Positions 1-14,759 of a stretch of DNA of 64,000 bases are shown here, piece after piece; position 1 is the stretch's first letter, and each line of letters opens with the position of its first letter. Location of the stretch: positions 124,001 to 188,000 of the forward strand of contig JAQGBZ010000002.1 in NCBI GenBank assembly GCA_034687125.1, written 5' to 3'. The notes under the pieces were generated by a model. The model searched no databases, was not told the DNA's origin, and saw only the letters and a program-made list of their open reading frames with translations. Source of the stretch: Neelides folsomi. Taxonomy: Eukaryota; Arthropoda; Collembola; Neelipleona; Neelidae. Position numbers and translations under genes: made by a program.

Positions 1-3000
1 CATATTGATCTCATTCCAATAAGCTCCCTTCACCACAGACATAGGAGAGAAATAATGAGATCATTCTCCCGAATTTTGCAAATCTTATCTCAATTTATAA
101 AAAATGGGAAATAATTGACTCTTTCACAATAAGATTTTCGAAAAATAGTTTTTAATGACAAGAATCGTTAGTTAGACTTAAAAAACCCATTGCTCTTTGC
201 TCACTACGGAGTTCTTTTTATTAACCTGTTGCGTTCTTTTTCCCAATCGAGTGGTCCAATCAATTAAATTCTTGTAACTATAAATACTCACTCGCAGTGT
301 CGCAGTATTTTCGAAACGGAATGTTTTGAATTTGTTATGGATTTCCTTCATTTTCCTTTTTAGCACGGAGCATAAAATAAAATTCCATCAGATCTGGTGT
401 GGTAATGAGTCGTAGGGATTATTAAAATAAATGGTTAAGATATCCGACTCTCGAAACTTCTTGTCATCTCATGAAGGTGACAAAGAAAGAGACGGCGTGA
501 GTGAGCCCATTTACTTGATTCGGATTAGGTAAGGGAAAAAGAGTAGAAAAACATATTGGAATTGGAACAAGGTTTCCATCTCCCCAACGTCCCTTCTGCC
601 TGCATCAATTGGCTCGTTGGAAAAGTGAAAGAATTAAAATGATGGTGATTCCATGCATTTGGACATGCCCAAAGCATAAGAAATAAATGGCAATGTGAAT
701 GAATTTCATACACTTACTTCACTCCATAAATGTTCAAATACAACAACGCCGTATTAAGCCCCAGCTTCCATCCTTATAGACCATAAGTGTAACTTATGCA
801 CCTAGTATATGAAATACACCCATTCTTCATTTCTATTAAATAATGATTATTACTCTTGATTTCCTCTCAAACGACTCGACCAAACCTGATAAATATAAAT
901 AATAATTTCTAAATGAGATCCTCGCTAATTATTCAAGAATGCGTAAATTGAGTTATGACTCATTGAGGTTTTTTCTCTCAATATGCTTAAAGTAGCAATT
1001 GGCTAACTATAGTATTTACAATCATAATCAATTGTATGGTATACAAAATGTAATAGAAGTTATTATTGTGTTAGAGCAATTTGATACGGTTTGACATTAA
1101 CATGCTGGGTGTTGATGGCGAATGACGACAATGAAATTGTGAGGATTTGAACGGAAACAATTCATGTGATGTCCATTCCTTGTTTTTTCCCCAAAATAGT
1201 TTCCCAGCCTCTCTCATCGATGCAGAATGGAGAGGGTCTCAAATTCAAGAGGAGGAGCCCGAGATGAATGTCTCAACTGACCTGACTAATTGACTGGATA
1301 TGCGGAGGAGATCAACCGTTTCGAGACACGCTTCCTAAAGAGACATCCGGATTCCTCAATAGTTGGAACCAGACACTTCAACTGAGACCCATTTGTCACT
1401 TTGATCAGTCTTTCTTGACCATTTCTCTGTGTCGGGCATGAGAAGTAGAAATTAAACCTCAATAAGAAGCCATCCTTTTTCCAAATATAAATAGCATTCT
1501 ATTTGTAATTTTAACATGGAAAATATTCTACCAGATATCAATATGTAGAAGTAAACAATATAAAATTTCAAATTGTCTATATTAATTATTGAATGCATTA
1601 TGGATTTAATAATTACCTTATTGTTTACAAAACAATATGAATAAAAGCGATCATTAAACTGAGAACAATTAATCAGATGGAATTGAAAAAACCAAATTAC
1701 TTGCCCAACTCTCCAAGTAACTCATAGGAATCGTAAGATCAGAACTCAGGGAATCAATCTCACCCAGGAATGTGAATTTTAATAAATGTCAAAGTTTTTG
1801 GACCAACTTTGGCTCAAATGATCTAAATTCCATGAGATTCTTTGAACAAGATAAAAGGACTTGAATGAGACAATTAACACATTTAACATTTCCAAAGAGA
1901 GTAAAGTGGGGATTTGAGGGTTTGGGACAAGGAGAGTTGAAGTTCAAGGTTTGTCCCGCTCTTATCTCAAGTTCCTGGCAAGGGGCCTCTTGAAGTCCCT
2001 TAATGATCATCTTATCCATTCTCACGTCTCGTTCATTATGAAGTTGGAAGGAAGGCAAACATACACAATTCCAATGGGGATCCAGAGGAAGATGGTGAGT
2101 GAGGGATTTGAGGATTGTTGGGGGGGCTCGTTGTGACAAATGGTCAGAGTAGGATCCGAATTAAGAAGCTTTGGCAATCACCTCCACGTCACCACTTATA
2201 GAAATCATTAATTCTCCTCGGATTTCCCTCTCACAACATGTGGAGGACAATGTGAGGGACAAAGGGGGGAAACGTCCAGTTGGAAAAGAGCTCAAATGGG
2301 ACGAGCTGAAAGCCATCCATTTCCCTTCAAAGACAACCCATCAGTCAGAGATGAACTCCATCCGCTCAATGAAACCCATCCAATTTATCCGAACAAGTCG
2401 AAAGAGTCACATTCATCCCTTCTTTCATTTTTATTCCTCTCTTTGGTGGTTGGAGATTGCCACTGCCCTGGAGAAACCAAGAGAAACAAATCTAATAAAT
2501 CTAAAAGACTCATCCAATCTCCCTCTATTCATTTTAACTACAATTTATAATTTTGTAGTAATTCTAATATTAATTCTTTTTAAATGAAAATTCTCATAGT
2601 TGTTGATGCTGATAAGGAAAAAATGTCTTTCCTGATGATTTTATGAATATCTAATGGATAGATCACTTAACGTCATTCAATATACTCTTTTTGACATTGT
2701 CAATTACAAGTGGGAGTGTCAAAAGTGAAAAGTGAAAAATTTACTATAGATTTTGGGAAGGATGAGCCACGGGTTTGACGTCGGAAATTATGCATAAGAC
2801 TTACCTTTGATAGAGGACAAGGGCGCATCGCCCTTTGAATCAATAGCAAATAAGAAATCGATGGGAAGAGGCTCACCTGGAAAGAAAAATAAACATCGAT
2901 TAGCAAACAAAGTCAACACTCGAGAAGCCAAAAACCAAATTATGCACACTGGCCCATTGAGTGTCTTTCAACAAAGTTTCTTTCATTGACCTCATGCACC

Positions 3001-6000
3001 GTTGGCCTCATGCCCTTCAAAAAAGTTCCTTACACATTAAATCTTGTTTACCACATCCAACAAATGAAAACTTGAGTTGATAATTATTTATAACAATAAC
3101 TATGTTTAATATTTATATGAGAATCACTTAAAATATTCCTATTTTACGAATTAGTCATTATTCATTATTATGACCTTGGTATGTAATATAAGAATAAGTA
3201 ACATTTAATGACAAGTCATAATTTATTTAAAAATATTAAATGATGAGCATTATGTTTAATGGCAACGGAACTGAGCTCACAGTTCCTTCCTCACACATTT
3301 CTCTCCTGACCCAAAATATCCTTGAGGATTTGTCCTATAGGTTTGAGATATAGGCATTGACGTCAAACTTCCTTCCTTGGATGGTTCAATTCATCTTCCT
3401 CCATGCTAACATTGATGTAAGTTCATTTCCTCCTTAATGATAAGCACAAGAACGGGGAACATTCGGACCATTATGGAGATCCTTCCTGTGCCATTGACAT
3501 TCACTTTGCCAATTCTATCTCTCATCAAAACTCAATATTTATATTAACAATATCAGCATATGTATTTATTATACGAATAATTAGTTATATTGTAGTATCA
3601 ATGTGTATAAATTTAATTAATATGTGTGACTCTATCTTAAGTAGGTATATCTTACATTAAAGTATGTACAGTGAATGTACTTTAATAAATATATTATGGT
3701 TATTTTCTAACTCAAGTTATATGGCGTTTTTCATGACATGTGGAACTAATGTATGTACTTACATTTAGAATATGTGAAATAATTTATCATTTAAATATTT
3801 AAAGTTTATTTGTCTTTAATGATTACAACACCCTTATATCCGCCATAATTATCAAGATCAATAAACTTTCAATTATTAATTGTTGAATAATGATACAATA
3901 AATTATAATACATAGTTTCAAAAGCCAAAAATAACACCTCGTACATATAGTACATAACATTTATGTATCTTATACATACATATATGTAATGTACATACAT
4001 ACTTACCTACCTACTAGGTACAAATACATATATTACATGCAATATGGAATAATGAATTGTCCATTCCAACGTATGAAAGAGGTTTTTCATATTGTTATTC
4101 TAAAGGCCCTTTTGAAGAGAGTTATTAATTGTCTTATGAACTTAAGACCTTCTCAAAATTTAAGAAATTTGTTGATAGTTTTCCAATATTTATTTGGATG
4201 AAAAATTGCCATTGACTTATTGTTTTAAATATAAAAAACATCCAAAATTATTGAACTCGCCATTTTGCAGAATATGCAAAAAACATTGCAAAAACTCTTA
4301 TTTAGTTGATTTGATAGGGTTGTTTCAATTCTGTTTTTAAAAGATTTTAAATAATTTGAGCTTGAGGATTTGAAGCTTATTTATAGAAGTTAATAAACCG
4401 AATCGCTTTTCGTTTATTAGTCATATAATTCCACATGGGAATGTGAGCGTGGAGATCGGTGTAGAGAATGGGCCCCTAATAAACATTAAATTGAGAGGCC
4501 TTGGAGGCTGAGAATAAACAATGGGCAATCATCCGTTATTCTTTCGGTTTCCTCAGCCAATGTGCGGAAAAATATGTTTTTAAAGAGGCCGTGAAGGATG
4601 TCCCCCTATACATCCATCGAAGAGGATCTTAAAAATTATGCAATTTCCCCTTTGCCTCAATATGCTGAGCAGCTGGGTGGAGGAGCGTGGACCGTCCTTT
4701 GGTTTTTTAACTCTCAGAGTCGTATAATCTCCCTCCGCCCGATGAAAAAATGGTCAACAAATGTCAGAATGTCGCGTAGCTCAGCGGAGGCCGAATGGGC
4801 CCATTAAAAGAGACTGAGGAACAGATGACACGACCCGACACACTGTCAGACACTATCTCATTGTCTTTCATTGGATCGGAGGATCGGGGTTCCGTAACGA
4901 CCTACATGCAACCCGGAGGAGTGAAGGGGCCAAAGGGAATCCCATCAATGGCACATCATAATTCTACCCGCTCTTCCCACTCACACCAAGAAAACCTATA
5001 AAGAGAAATGGTAAAAAACGAGGAACACAACCCGTCTGGTAACTTGAAACTCAAAACTTTTCATCTCATGACACAAATACATTATGTGTCTTTCCACCTA
5101 TTCCACCCAAGAGACGCTCTATGAATTAACCATCTCGCACACAACACGACGTGACCAAAAATCTCAATATTTCCCACATATCCCCCAATCCATAATAATA
5201 ATAATACATTTTACCCCAATACGTATACCCAATACAATATATATTACTTTACATATACATTTCCTACAAGCACTTCATTACCACTTGGATTAATTGGTAG
5301 TAAAATTACAATTGATAAGAGATCATATGTCATCCATAATTGTGAAAGAGGGAGAAATTAAAAATTTGTTTTGAAATGTGATCTTGATTGAGTATTTAGA
5401 TTTAAACGTGGTTTGAGGTATCTTAAGTTGTTTAAGTAGGGGAGAAACATATTGAGAGGGTTGGAGACGGAAGGGGAAGGATTTTTGGTACTTTGGGCTC
5501 TCCAATGGTTTTATAAATCCATGTGGGCTGGAGACCAGCAATCTCTCATTTGTCATATCAGGGGGAGGCAAAGATCATTTACTTTTTAAAAATAAATACT
5601 ATTATCTTTCGACCACGAAGTCAGATGGTCGGAGAGGAAACATTACTCCTTTGGACACTTCACTTACCCCGACCCTCGTTTAAATGTTCCAGCTAAGAGG
5701 GAAAAGACGAATTTCTCAAAACATCTTCTTTTTAAACCTTAAACCGATGTGGGGGCGCTCAAATGATTTTCCTCAATGCTCTCTCTGTTCACTTCTTCAA
5801 TTGAATATATAGAACATGCGAAATTCGTTTGATTTATTATTCCTCAAACTTATCCATTTCAATATATCCCTATTATAACTATATGGGATTCATTGGCAGA
5901 CGGTTGGAGCTCAATGTTCTGAGAATGTTGAGGACGGAATTTCATTAATTCCCCATTCATGATAGTTTTAAAATCCTTTGTCCCAATTCCTCTATCAAAT

Positions 6001-9000
6001 GAAAGGGAAAAGGCGGTCCATTCACAAACACGGACAAATGCGGCGCATGTGGGGGAATTTAAATATATGGAAATGTGTTTTATTATTGAGAATAGAGATG
6101 AAATCATCTTTTGACAACAAAACGTGTTTCGTCAATTTCCTGTGACTGAGGGTCGTAGTGGTCCTTTAATTGTTCTTTCCCATTAATTCAATCCTATTGG
6201 CACTTCCTCTTCCCCTGCTTCCTCTCACTTGGCCGAATTCATTATGCGGTTCAATCATTTGTCCAATATGTGAGAATGGAAGTTACGGGGATGGAAAAAT
6301 AAAATATATTTATCTAATTCAAGATCAATGTCATGTTCCAGTAATGTCCATTCCTATAGTACATAAAAGACCCTCACGATTCAACACCACAATTTGTTTT
6401 TAAACATAAAATTTGAAACACACATTTCACATTACATATACATATACATGTGATAAATACATATATTGCACAGTATGTAATATAATATACCCATTAGTAA
6501 TCTGTGTGTACTTACATACTTAGTTATAGTTATATAATTAATAATTGTGCATTGGCCATTGGGAGTGTCGCTTTTGCTTTACATTCACTTCAAATCGAAT
6601 TATTATTTACATTGGCTAATACTTGTCTAAAAGTATGTACATATTTATATGTTACATCGGGATTATTAAAGTAAGTAAATAATAAAAATTCATTAAAAGG
6701 AGTGGAGAGGGAAGTAAATACACACAGCACGGGAAAAGTTCCATATTTTTCAATTTGTATTTATGGAAATAAACCATTTTACCTACTAATTTCTTAAATT
6801 TTAATTCTTAAATTCTTAATATTTTTATAAAAGTACCAAATGGAACATTGGACAAAATTGATATCTATTTAAATCAAATACTGAGAAGTTGAGAAAAGAA
6901 TTTGCTTAAATTAAATGTTACCTACTGTATACGGAGTATATACAAGAAGCATTTGATAATCTGATGACATTGAAGGATCTCCAATCTTGAGCTCAATTGT
7001 ATTGACTTCGAAGGTGAGTTTTTCCCATTGGGGAAATGTGGTGAAAGTGTTTGTATGATATTTAGAACACGAGAAAGGTTAAAGGAAAGAGAAAAAGGAA
7101 GTGGCTCAATTGGGTGAGGTTTAGAGGGCGATGGAGCGATAGGTCATGACTGCGGGGGAGGAATAATGTGTTTCAATACCCTCTGCCCCTTTGGGCCAAC
7201 CAAGTGGAATAAATTGAAAAGACCCGACAGGGAACAACTGGATGTGTACATTCTTAAAGATCAACTTAATGTGATGGTAGGTATTTATGAGTGTCATAAG
7301 GGCGGTTATTATTTTGAAAGCGGAATCCCTTCGACTGATGATCATCGAGACGAATGGGTCCATCTGTTCCCACCCTTCTTCCACTTTCTATGTAGATCTC
7401 AAAGACCAAAGGTGGTTTGGGCGCGATCAAGTGGAGACTTTGCATTCCTTGTGAATGTTGGCGAAGGTCCGTCTTTGGGTTACATCATCAGCTCCTCTTC
7501 CTCATCATCTTCCGCTAATGGAAGGGTAAAAAGGGCTCATCTGCATCTCCATCTGTACACTTCTATTTGTCTCTTGTTGTTGGACAAGGAAAGGATCCAT
7601 CTGGTTCCTTCTTTTTAACGTCGATACATCCAAGATTCCATCCAGACTCCACATGGAGGGGAGAAAAAATGATTTGTGTCTGACCCTCTTCCCCACACCG
7701 ATCCTATTTATAAATAGGAAGGTCTCTCCCAATAATGAACTGATTTGTCATGGGACATTTCCATACTCCTAATGAACCCCATCACTCCAACTCTTCCATG
7801 TTTAATCCTCAATTTGCTCAACTGACCAGAAAACTATGCACCAAATAAATACTTATAGGGATTTATCAGCCGTGACCCTTCATTTCATTTACCTCAAATA
7901 TTCTCCATATGGGCAAATACCCGCCATTCTGCAATAATGGCATTCCCTCATAATAATAACTCACCTCGCACAAAACCAAACTTTCCCACGTCAATTTCTG
8001 AGAATATTTTCAATGGTTTACATTTCTCGTTTGGGATAATTAAAGGTCTAAACTTCATTATTATGGGTGCTGAATAAAAGCTTGTGAATCAATTTTGAAT
8101 CTGCATGGAAAAAAGATTCCACATACTTCCAAGTCCTCTGTAAGCATCTTTTCATTTTGGGGATTCAAAAAAACTTTTCATTATAAAAAATTCATATCAG
8201 TACAAATTAGAAAAAGGGAGTCAATAGGAAAACTAACTAAATGTGAGTTTCCTTTACAACAAAGAGTGAAAAGGAATAAAAAGTAGTGAAAGTTTTTCAA
8301 TTAGCCCTCAACGTATTTCTCCCTAACTTACAAACTTGTCCAAACTTTTCAAAACGGCAATTCAAATGCTGGAAATATGAATGGCCACGTTTTGAAATTG
8401 GAAGAAGTAATTTAAATATCATATGCATCCCAATGCATATATACAGCAATACTTATATACATACATATTTACCTATATGCAGTACAGTAGGTAAATATGT
8501 GATTGTACCTGTACATTCAATACCTACCCATATAATGTAATATGCTGTATACCTATTCTATAAACTTAGGAGTAAAAAATTAATATATTTGGAAAAATGT
8601 TTACTTATTCCAAATAAGTAAAGGAAAGTCGCAGTTGAAATTCGAAGAATTATCAGGAGGAATATAAAAGAACATAAAAAAGTTTATAACAATTTGGGAT
8701 TGCGAGGCAACGGAGGGAGAAGCAAAGTAAAATGGTCAAATCTCCGAATTGTCGATGAAATCATCTGCCGTTCCTTTTCACTTTGAAAATTACAACCAAT
8801 TGTTTAAAATCTATAATTTTATGATATTTGACAACAACGAATGGCATACTAGAAAATCATTTGATGTTATATTGATGGTGTAAATTATGTTTAAAGATTT
8901 AAATACTTAATGTGAATGCCCTGTATACTATAGTACTTAGGTATGTATTTGTATTATATAATGAATTCACACCTCCCTCAAATCCTTTAGCAAAGTACAC

Positions 9001-12000
9001 TTTACACTACAAGAACATGTTCACTTGTGTAATTATAGGAAATAACCTCCTTCAACTACAAACTATAAAGAGATACAAGAAATTCCAACTAAAAATACTT
9101 TGGTCATTAACACTCTGAGATAAAGCGAGAGAAAATAAACAAATACGCGTAGCAACAATACACATCATCCACTTTAGAAATACAGGTAGAATAATTCAGT
9201 GTACTACATACATACTACATATGCCTACATAATATACAAAACAATAATTTACATACCTAATATACAGACATACTATGTATTTTGTGTGAGACAATCAATC
9301 CAACTAGTATTATTAGTTAAATACACACTTGTACATTTTATGTATAAATGATATAATCCAATGGTTAATTGTTTAAAAAATGAAAAGGTTCTAAATAAAA
9401 GATGCCGGATGTCGGACCTAATGAGTCTCTGACTAAAAAGGTCGAGTGTCTCTTTGTGGTCTCACTTTTGGGCCGAAATGGTTGGGAAATGAAAAGAGGA
9501 AAAGCTGAAAGATGGGGGAACATGGAATTTGTTCCTTTTCATGGCCCCCACAACAAGTCGGGTCTTCAAGGGAGTTTTTTCCGGTAAGTAATAGGGGTGA
9601 ATGTGAAGTGGTGAATTGAATGCCCTTATGGAGAAGAAGGGTCGTGTAACACGGGGAAGAGCTCCTTGTGGTTTCTCTCTCCTTTAACTCGCATCGGATT
9701 TCAGATAATGGACACGGGAGAAGAGGAGCAAAAGTCGGCTTCCCCGGACACCGCAGACATAACATCTTACGTTGGGAATTTGTTCCACCCCATGTCATCC
9801 AAACTCAAGGAACTGAAATTGGAGTGAATTTTCACATATCCCAATCCTCGACCTCAATTTATTCTCAATCTTTTACATCAGTGGACAAACCGGAATAGTT
9901 TTTCCCATCAAAAATGAGGAGAATTTGTAGGGATTTGAATGTCTAAATTAAAAGAGACCTCATGATCCGAATATTTACATAACTTTAAGCTGTACGAGTA
10001 CAAGATGTTGGTCAATGAACGGGAATTGGTTTGAGTTTGGCTCGTAGATTTCTGGCCAGGAAGTGAGGCAAAGATTTATCTATTAATACAGAGAGGCTCA
10101 ATCTACTTAAAATTAACTATCCTATTTATTTCAGGGATGGGACGACGTTGATTATGGAAATAGAAAGTGAGTCCTTCTAAGTTCCATCTGTTGACTTGCT
10201 TTTCCCTATAAATACTTTGTTTGAAAGAGAAAGGAGAGGCCTTGGCCCCGTTTCCGATTAAGCTCTCAGTGGATCAACTTGGCTGTGATAAGGAACTCGT
10301 ATAAAGGCTGCGTAAAGGCAATCAGTTCCTCTTTTTAACACATGGAATTTGACCACGTCGGCCCAACGCCATTCCACCCAAATAAACTCACCGTGTGGGT
10401 TGGAAATGTTGGATCCGAACCTACGCTCACTCACTCAGAGAAATCAAAACCTTTGGATTTCCTCCTCGACCAATCTGATGAACTCAATTGGGGTTTATCT
10501 TTCGGAATTTCACCTTGTGCACTCACCGACCACCTTCCTCAAATTCCCTTTCCCTCCCGCTTCTCCTTTTAATCTCGATCAACCCAATTCCAAGAATTTT
10601 TAAATGAGGTAACGGAGTTGGATCAAAATTCCGCACTTTATTAACCTTTCTTATAAAAGTCTTTATTATGGTTCTTATATGAACATCTATGTAATGGAAT
10701 CCGATAGGTCGTGGCATATTGCCCTTCACGAACTTTCACTCAAATATGGAGAAAATGAGTGAAATGTTTGATAAGCATATTCAAGGCATTTTCGGCTTTT
10801 AATTAAGCCGAAGAATGTAGATATAAGCGGGAATGATGTAAGGAAAAGATTTCTAAAGTTTTTCCTCTATTTCCACCAATTTTTAATATGGGTAGATTGT
10901 GGTTCTGTAGGGAGAAAGAACCCCTCAACAACTTCTATTAGCTTTTGGGTAATGAGGTTTTACATCTAAACTTGACTTACTCAAATAACCCAAGTTCCAC
11001 TGGGAGAAAACAAGTTTGAAGTTTCTTTTCCTTAGACTATGGAAATGTTTGGTAAAAGGAGCAAAAGAGATTCTTCCTTTTAATATTTTCCTATTCATTT
11101 CCTTTCTGCAAATATTACCATATTATATTATCCACTTGGGCCTGGAACTGTTTATGGGTTTCCTGAAAGTGAATGAATCTTATGTTGATTAGTGGAACTG
11201 GATTTGGCTAAAACTTGCAGAGATCAACAAAATATTAAATTGGTTGAGAGAAAGGTCAGGAGTTCTAAAAGGGATTTGATCCGTCATTGAAAATGGCAAC
11301 AAAAGCCGACCTGGGCGGCATGTAAATCTAAATTTGTCCGAAGGTTTGTGGTTCTAAATTACGGCCAGTTCATCAAGTTATTCCAAATAGTCCTTGGACT
11401 TGAGAAAGTCTAAAAATTGTAAATTGAGGAGGAAGACACTTTTTGGTTGGGAAGAGAATCGAGGACATTTATTAGCCTCGAAACAACCCCGATTTACCAA
11501 ATTTCAATTATGGGCCTCAGAACTCCCATGTCACAACAAACCTTAAAGCGAGTGATAATTGACTCCGAATTCCGGACTCAATGACATTTGGGAAACATTG
11601 GGCGAAAGGCAGAGGAGGTTTATTGGCTCTCAATTCGGTGCGTGACTCCTCCTGTATTTACGCTCCTAAACCTCGAGAGAGACGTTGATCAAAGGCCGCA
11701 GATGAGACGAGACCCAATTGGAGTCACATAAAAATTGGGCCTGTCTCAACCTCTACGCAGTTTCCAATTTACTGGCCTCAATTGCTCTACTAAATGACTC
11801 ATGGTTGAACCGGGTTCACTTCGGAGTGAACAATTAAGCCCCCTTTCCCCAATTAATTCCTACATATAGCTGGATGGGCCAAATGTTGGACTCTTGCCTG
11901 ACCTCCGGTCTCAAAGTCAAGGGAGTTTTAAAAAAGCTCGTTCCGGCTCACGACTCCTCATCATCTCTGGCTCTTCTTGAATGAACCTTCTTGTCCTACC

Positions 12001-13517
12001 AATATAGATGAACTCGGGAGAGGAAGTGATCTGACAGAACCAGACGGCCGAGCTCAAAACGACTCTTTACAATAAAACTTGGTAAACCCACAGGGAAAAG
12101 AAATATACCTTCCTCATTTACCCTCGGAGATTTATTCAAAGTCAGGTTAAAATTAGGAGGTTTAAATTTAGCTTCCCCACACCCGGGGAACTCAAACTTC
12201 CGGGTTAACTCAATTTTCTCACCTCCGTTTCCAAATAAAAAATCTATCCAGATGTAAAAATCACTTGATTGAGACAAGTCAATAAATGTTTCTCCAATTA
12301 CCAATTAGGCCTTGTGTGGGACAATTTGAGTAAAATTCCGCCTCTCATCCAATAAGCCCACGTGAGCCCAATTCATTGAGTTGGTAATAAACGAGGGGGT
12401 TTTGGAGGAAAATAAATTCCCATTAATTTATTTCAAGGAAGGAGGATTTGACCCTTTGAAGTCATTTCATGTGAATTCCTTTCCCCCACATACCTCCAAT
12501 GGTGCGCGTTAATTTATCCAAATAGACCATAACAAATCTATAGGATCGAGAGTTGGAGTGACTTACGACTTGTTTTCACATTTCCCTTTGGAAAATGAGA
12601 GGATCAACTGAGATGGCCATACCTGCCACATCCCTTGGCAACCCGCCACTTTCCCATTACCTCCACTTGAGTTAAACTCAAGAATCCACAGATTCTTCGT
12701 CACATGTTACAAGGATTTCAATCCATGGGTTGGCGAGATAAATTGAACTATGATTGTTACACAAGTTCAAATGGGCCTCCTCATAAATCCGCAAATAGAC
12801 CCACATTATGATTGTTCCAATGAGGGGAAGAGGAAATTAGCAAAGGGATTTAAGAGGAAATAAAAATGTCTCTCATCGGGATTGGAATTGAGGTTTAGAG
12901 TCTTGGTGGAAAGTGAAGAGGAACTAATTGAGCCATTTAATGCCACATTATCCCTCTGTGGGTGTCTGTGGCCGCTTCCTCCCTCACTTCCATTCCAATC
13001 CTTTACGTGGAAATGGGAGCTGGAAATAACGAACAATCACTTGGGCATTTTCTATGGTCCACTTGACCAGAGCGATGAGTAATTACCAGGAAACTGATTA
13101 AATGAGAATCTTCCAAATGAACGACGTTTCTTTTATCAGTTTAATGAACGCCTGTCTCACCCTCGTGAGCCTCAAGGGCAAAAAGATATAAATATTCATA
13201 ATGGTTCAATCTTCATCTCGACGTCCGACATAGGAGATCCATGGAATTACATATCAATTTTCCTATCACAACTCGACCATCGTCATGACCAACGACAACT
13301 TGTTGTTTGATCCATTAAATTCATAAATATCTATAATCTAACTCTCCAACACTTTCATTGTTATTAACCATATAAAAAATCTGCTTTCTTGAATTAACTT
13401 ATGGTTTCTTAATTGCGACTATTTGTATTAATTACAAGTAAATTGCATAAATAGTGTAGGTAAGCTGATGAGTATGTTATATAAGGATAAGCCTTTCAGT
13501 CATATAAATATAACATA
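1..13517. other. gene-poor stretch, no supported exon
   Basis: I see no exon here that I can defend. The DNA alternates between AT-rich runs with TACATA/TATG simple-sequence character (for example 3.5-4.05, 6.4-6.7 and 8.4-8.6 kb) and islands of more balanced composition (about 1.2-1.45, 2.1-2.5, 7.1-7.75, 9.4-9.9, 10.3-10.6 and 11.2-13.1 kb). Open frames up to 150 codons occur in the islands, but they overlap open frames on the opposite strand, lack recognisable domains and have no matching splice sites. The stretch lies downstream of the last visible exon of the minus-strand coactivator gene, which ends in phase 1 and must continue. It is therefore probably intron of that gene, at least in part, with the balanced islands as candidate regulatory DNA (inference). 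Confidence 0.5.
8463..8500. repeat. short perfect inverted repeat
   Basis: Two perfect 13-bp arms (ACATATTTACCTA and its complement) are separated by a 12-bp loop in AT-rich DNA. It is a hairpin-capable sequence with no evidence of being an RNA gene. Confidence 0.55.
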
Positions 13518-13597
13518 CAGCGTGGACAGGATTTACTATAAGTATCTTTTTGAGTTAGGAGAAATGCAAAAAAGATACTTAATTCTGGTCCATGCTG
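13518..13597. mobile_element. 80-bp mariner-type MITE
   Basis: The sequence begins CAGCGTGGACAGGATTTA and ends with the near-complement (TTCTGGTCCATGCTG), flanked on both sides by TA. The arms continue inward to a shared AAGTATCTTTTT, so almost the whole element folds back on itself. A TA target duplication and CAG...CTG ends are typical of non-autonomous Tc1/mariner derivatives. It is far too short to encode a transposase. Confidence 0.75.
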
Positions 13598-14106
13598 TAC
13601 ATATTGCCTAGAAGCATATAATAATGATTGACTTTAGTTACAAAATATGGATTTGGAGATGTGCATGAAATATGACTCATGTAGTATACAATATACACAT
13701 AAATTGTAATATAATATATACAAAAATGCGTGTAAAATATTTGTCATAAAACTGAAATATGAAGTACTTTAATTGTGATGTGATGAATGGTTACAATGTT
13801 TTTTTGTTGATTTTGGATAATCAAGTTGGTTTGTATTGGAAGAGAGGGAAAGAAAACAAAAATGCAACTGTACATACTGCACTTATTCTTTAAAGACTTT
13901 AAACAATCCCATTGATCCCAAGTACACAAATGCGTTGTTAAAAACATAAATTGAAATTACACTTGACTCATTATTTCATTAAATAAACGGACGTAAACGA
14001 ATTGTCTGATGTAGATAAGATATGTTCTTATTTCTTTTGATAACCTTTATCTTTTGCATTATGTTCCTCATGTCATAACAAGACTACCTAGTTATTTACG
14101 CGTCCA

Positions 14107-14638
14107 TAGGGGACTATCCAATAATGAGTTCACACTTTTTTTCGATTTTTGGACCCCTACCCTCCCCCCCCTTGTCACACATTGTAACACTAGCCTGCCC
14201 CCACCCCCACTCTGAGCTCACACTTTGCATGTATACGTAATAATTGTATTAAAGTATAATTATTAATACCTATACTTTTTAAATTATCCAGAAATAATCT
14301 CAGCGCGCAGTATAGGAAAATAAGCGATTATTATTTGTTAGATTTCCAATAATTTCCGGATATGGAAACGAATAGAAAATTCGTGCTTTTAATAGACAAT
14401 TGTTGGAAAATGTTTAGAACACTTTGAACTTTTCTTAAATTTTACTTTTTTAGTTAGGAAGACAAAAGTTTAATGTTTAATAGCTTTTAATAAAAAATTA
14501 AAGGATAGTTTGCAAATTTTGAGAATTTTTCAAACGTGAGCTCACACTTTCGCTAACCCCCAATTGCAACACTTTGAAATACTTAGCCACACCCCCACCC
14601 TCCCCAATAGACGTGAGCTCATTTATGGACAGTCCCTA
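14107..14638. mobile_element. 0.53-kb non-autonomous element with TAGGGACTRTCC ends
   Basis: Both ends start TAGGG(G)ACTRTCCA and then reach ATGAGYTCAC in opposite orientation. Each is followed by a C-rich (or G-rich) block of the ACCCTCCC/CCACCCCCAC kind and a second GAGCTCACACTTT motif near 14213 and 14536. The middle is AT-rich and non-coding. This is the architecture of a non-autonomous DNA element with subterminal repeats. Similar GGGACYGTCC-type ends are, as I recall, common in invertebrate genomes, but I cannot assign a superfamily and I see no clear target duplication. It lies just downstream of the last visible coactivator exon, in the following intron. Confidence 0.6.
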
Positions 14639-14759
14639 ATTTGACCAAAGGAAAATTATGAAAACTTTGTTTTATGACACTCAATTTTCCACATTGAATA
14701 ACTATTTATGCATAATTCCATGGTATAGTGATTTGTTGCATGATGATAATGAGACTAAC

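Noticed and set aside
1789-2139. 116-codon minus-strand frame considered as a downstream coactivator exon
   Set aside because: Not Gln/His-rich, not in a matching splice context, and overlapped by plus-strand frames.
7166-7618. 150-codon plus-strand open frame with a poly-Ser run
   Set aside because: No recognisable domain, a competing open frame on the minus strand, and no supporting splice or promoter context; consistent with a GC-balanced non-coding island.
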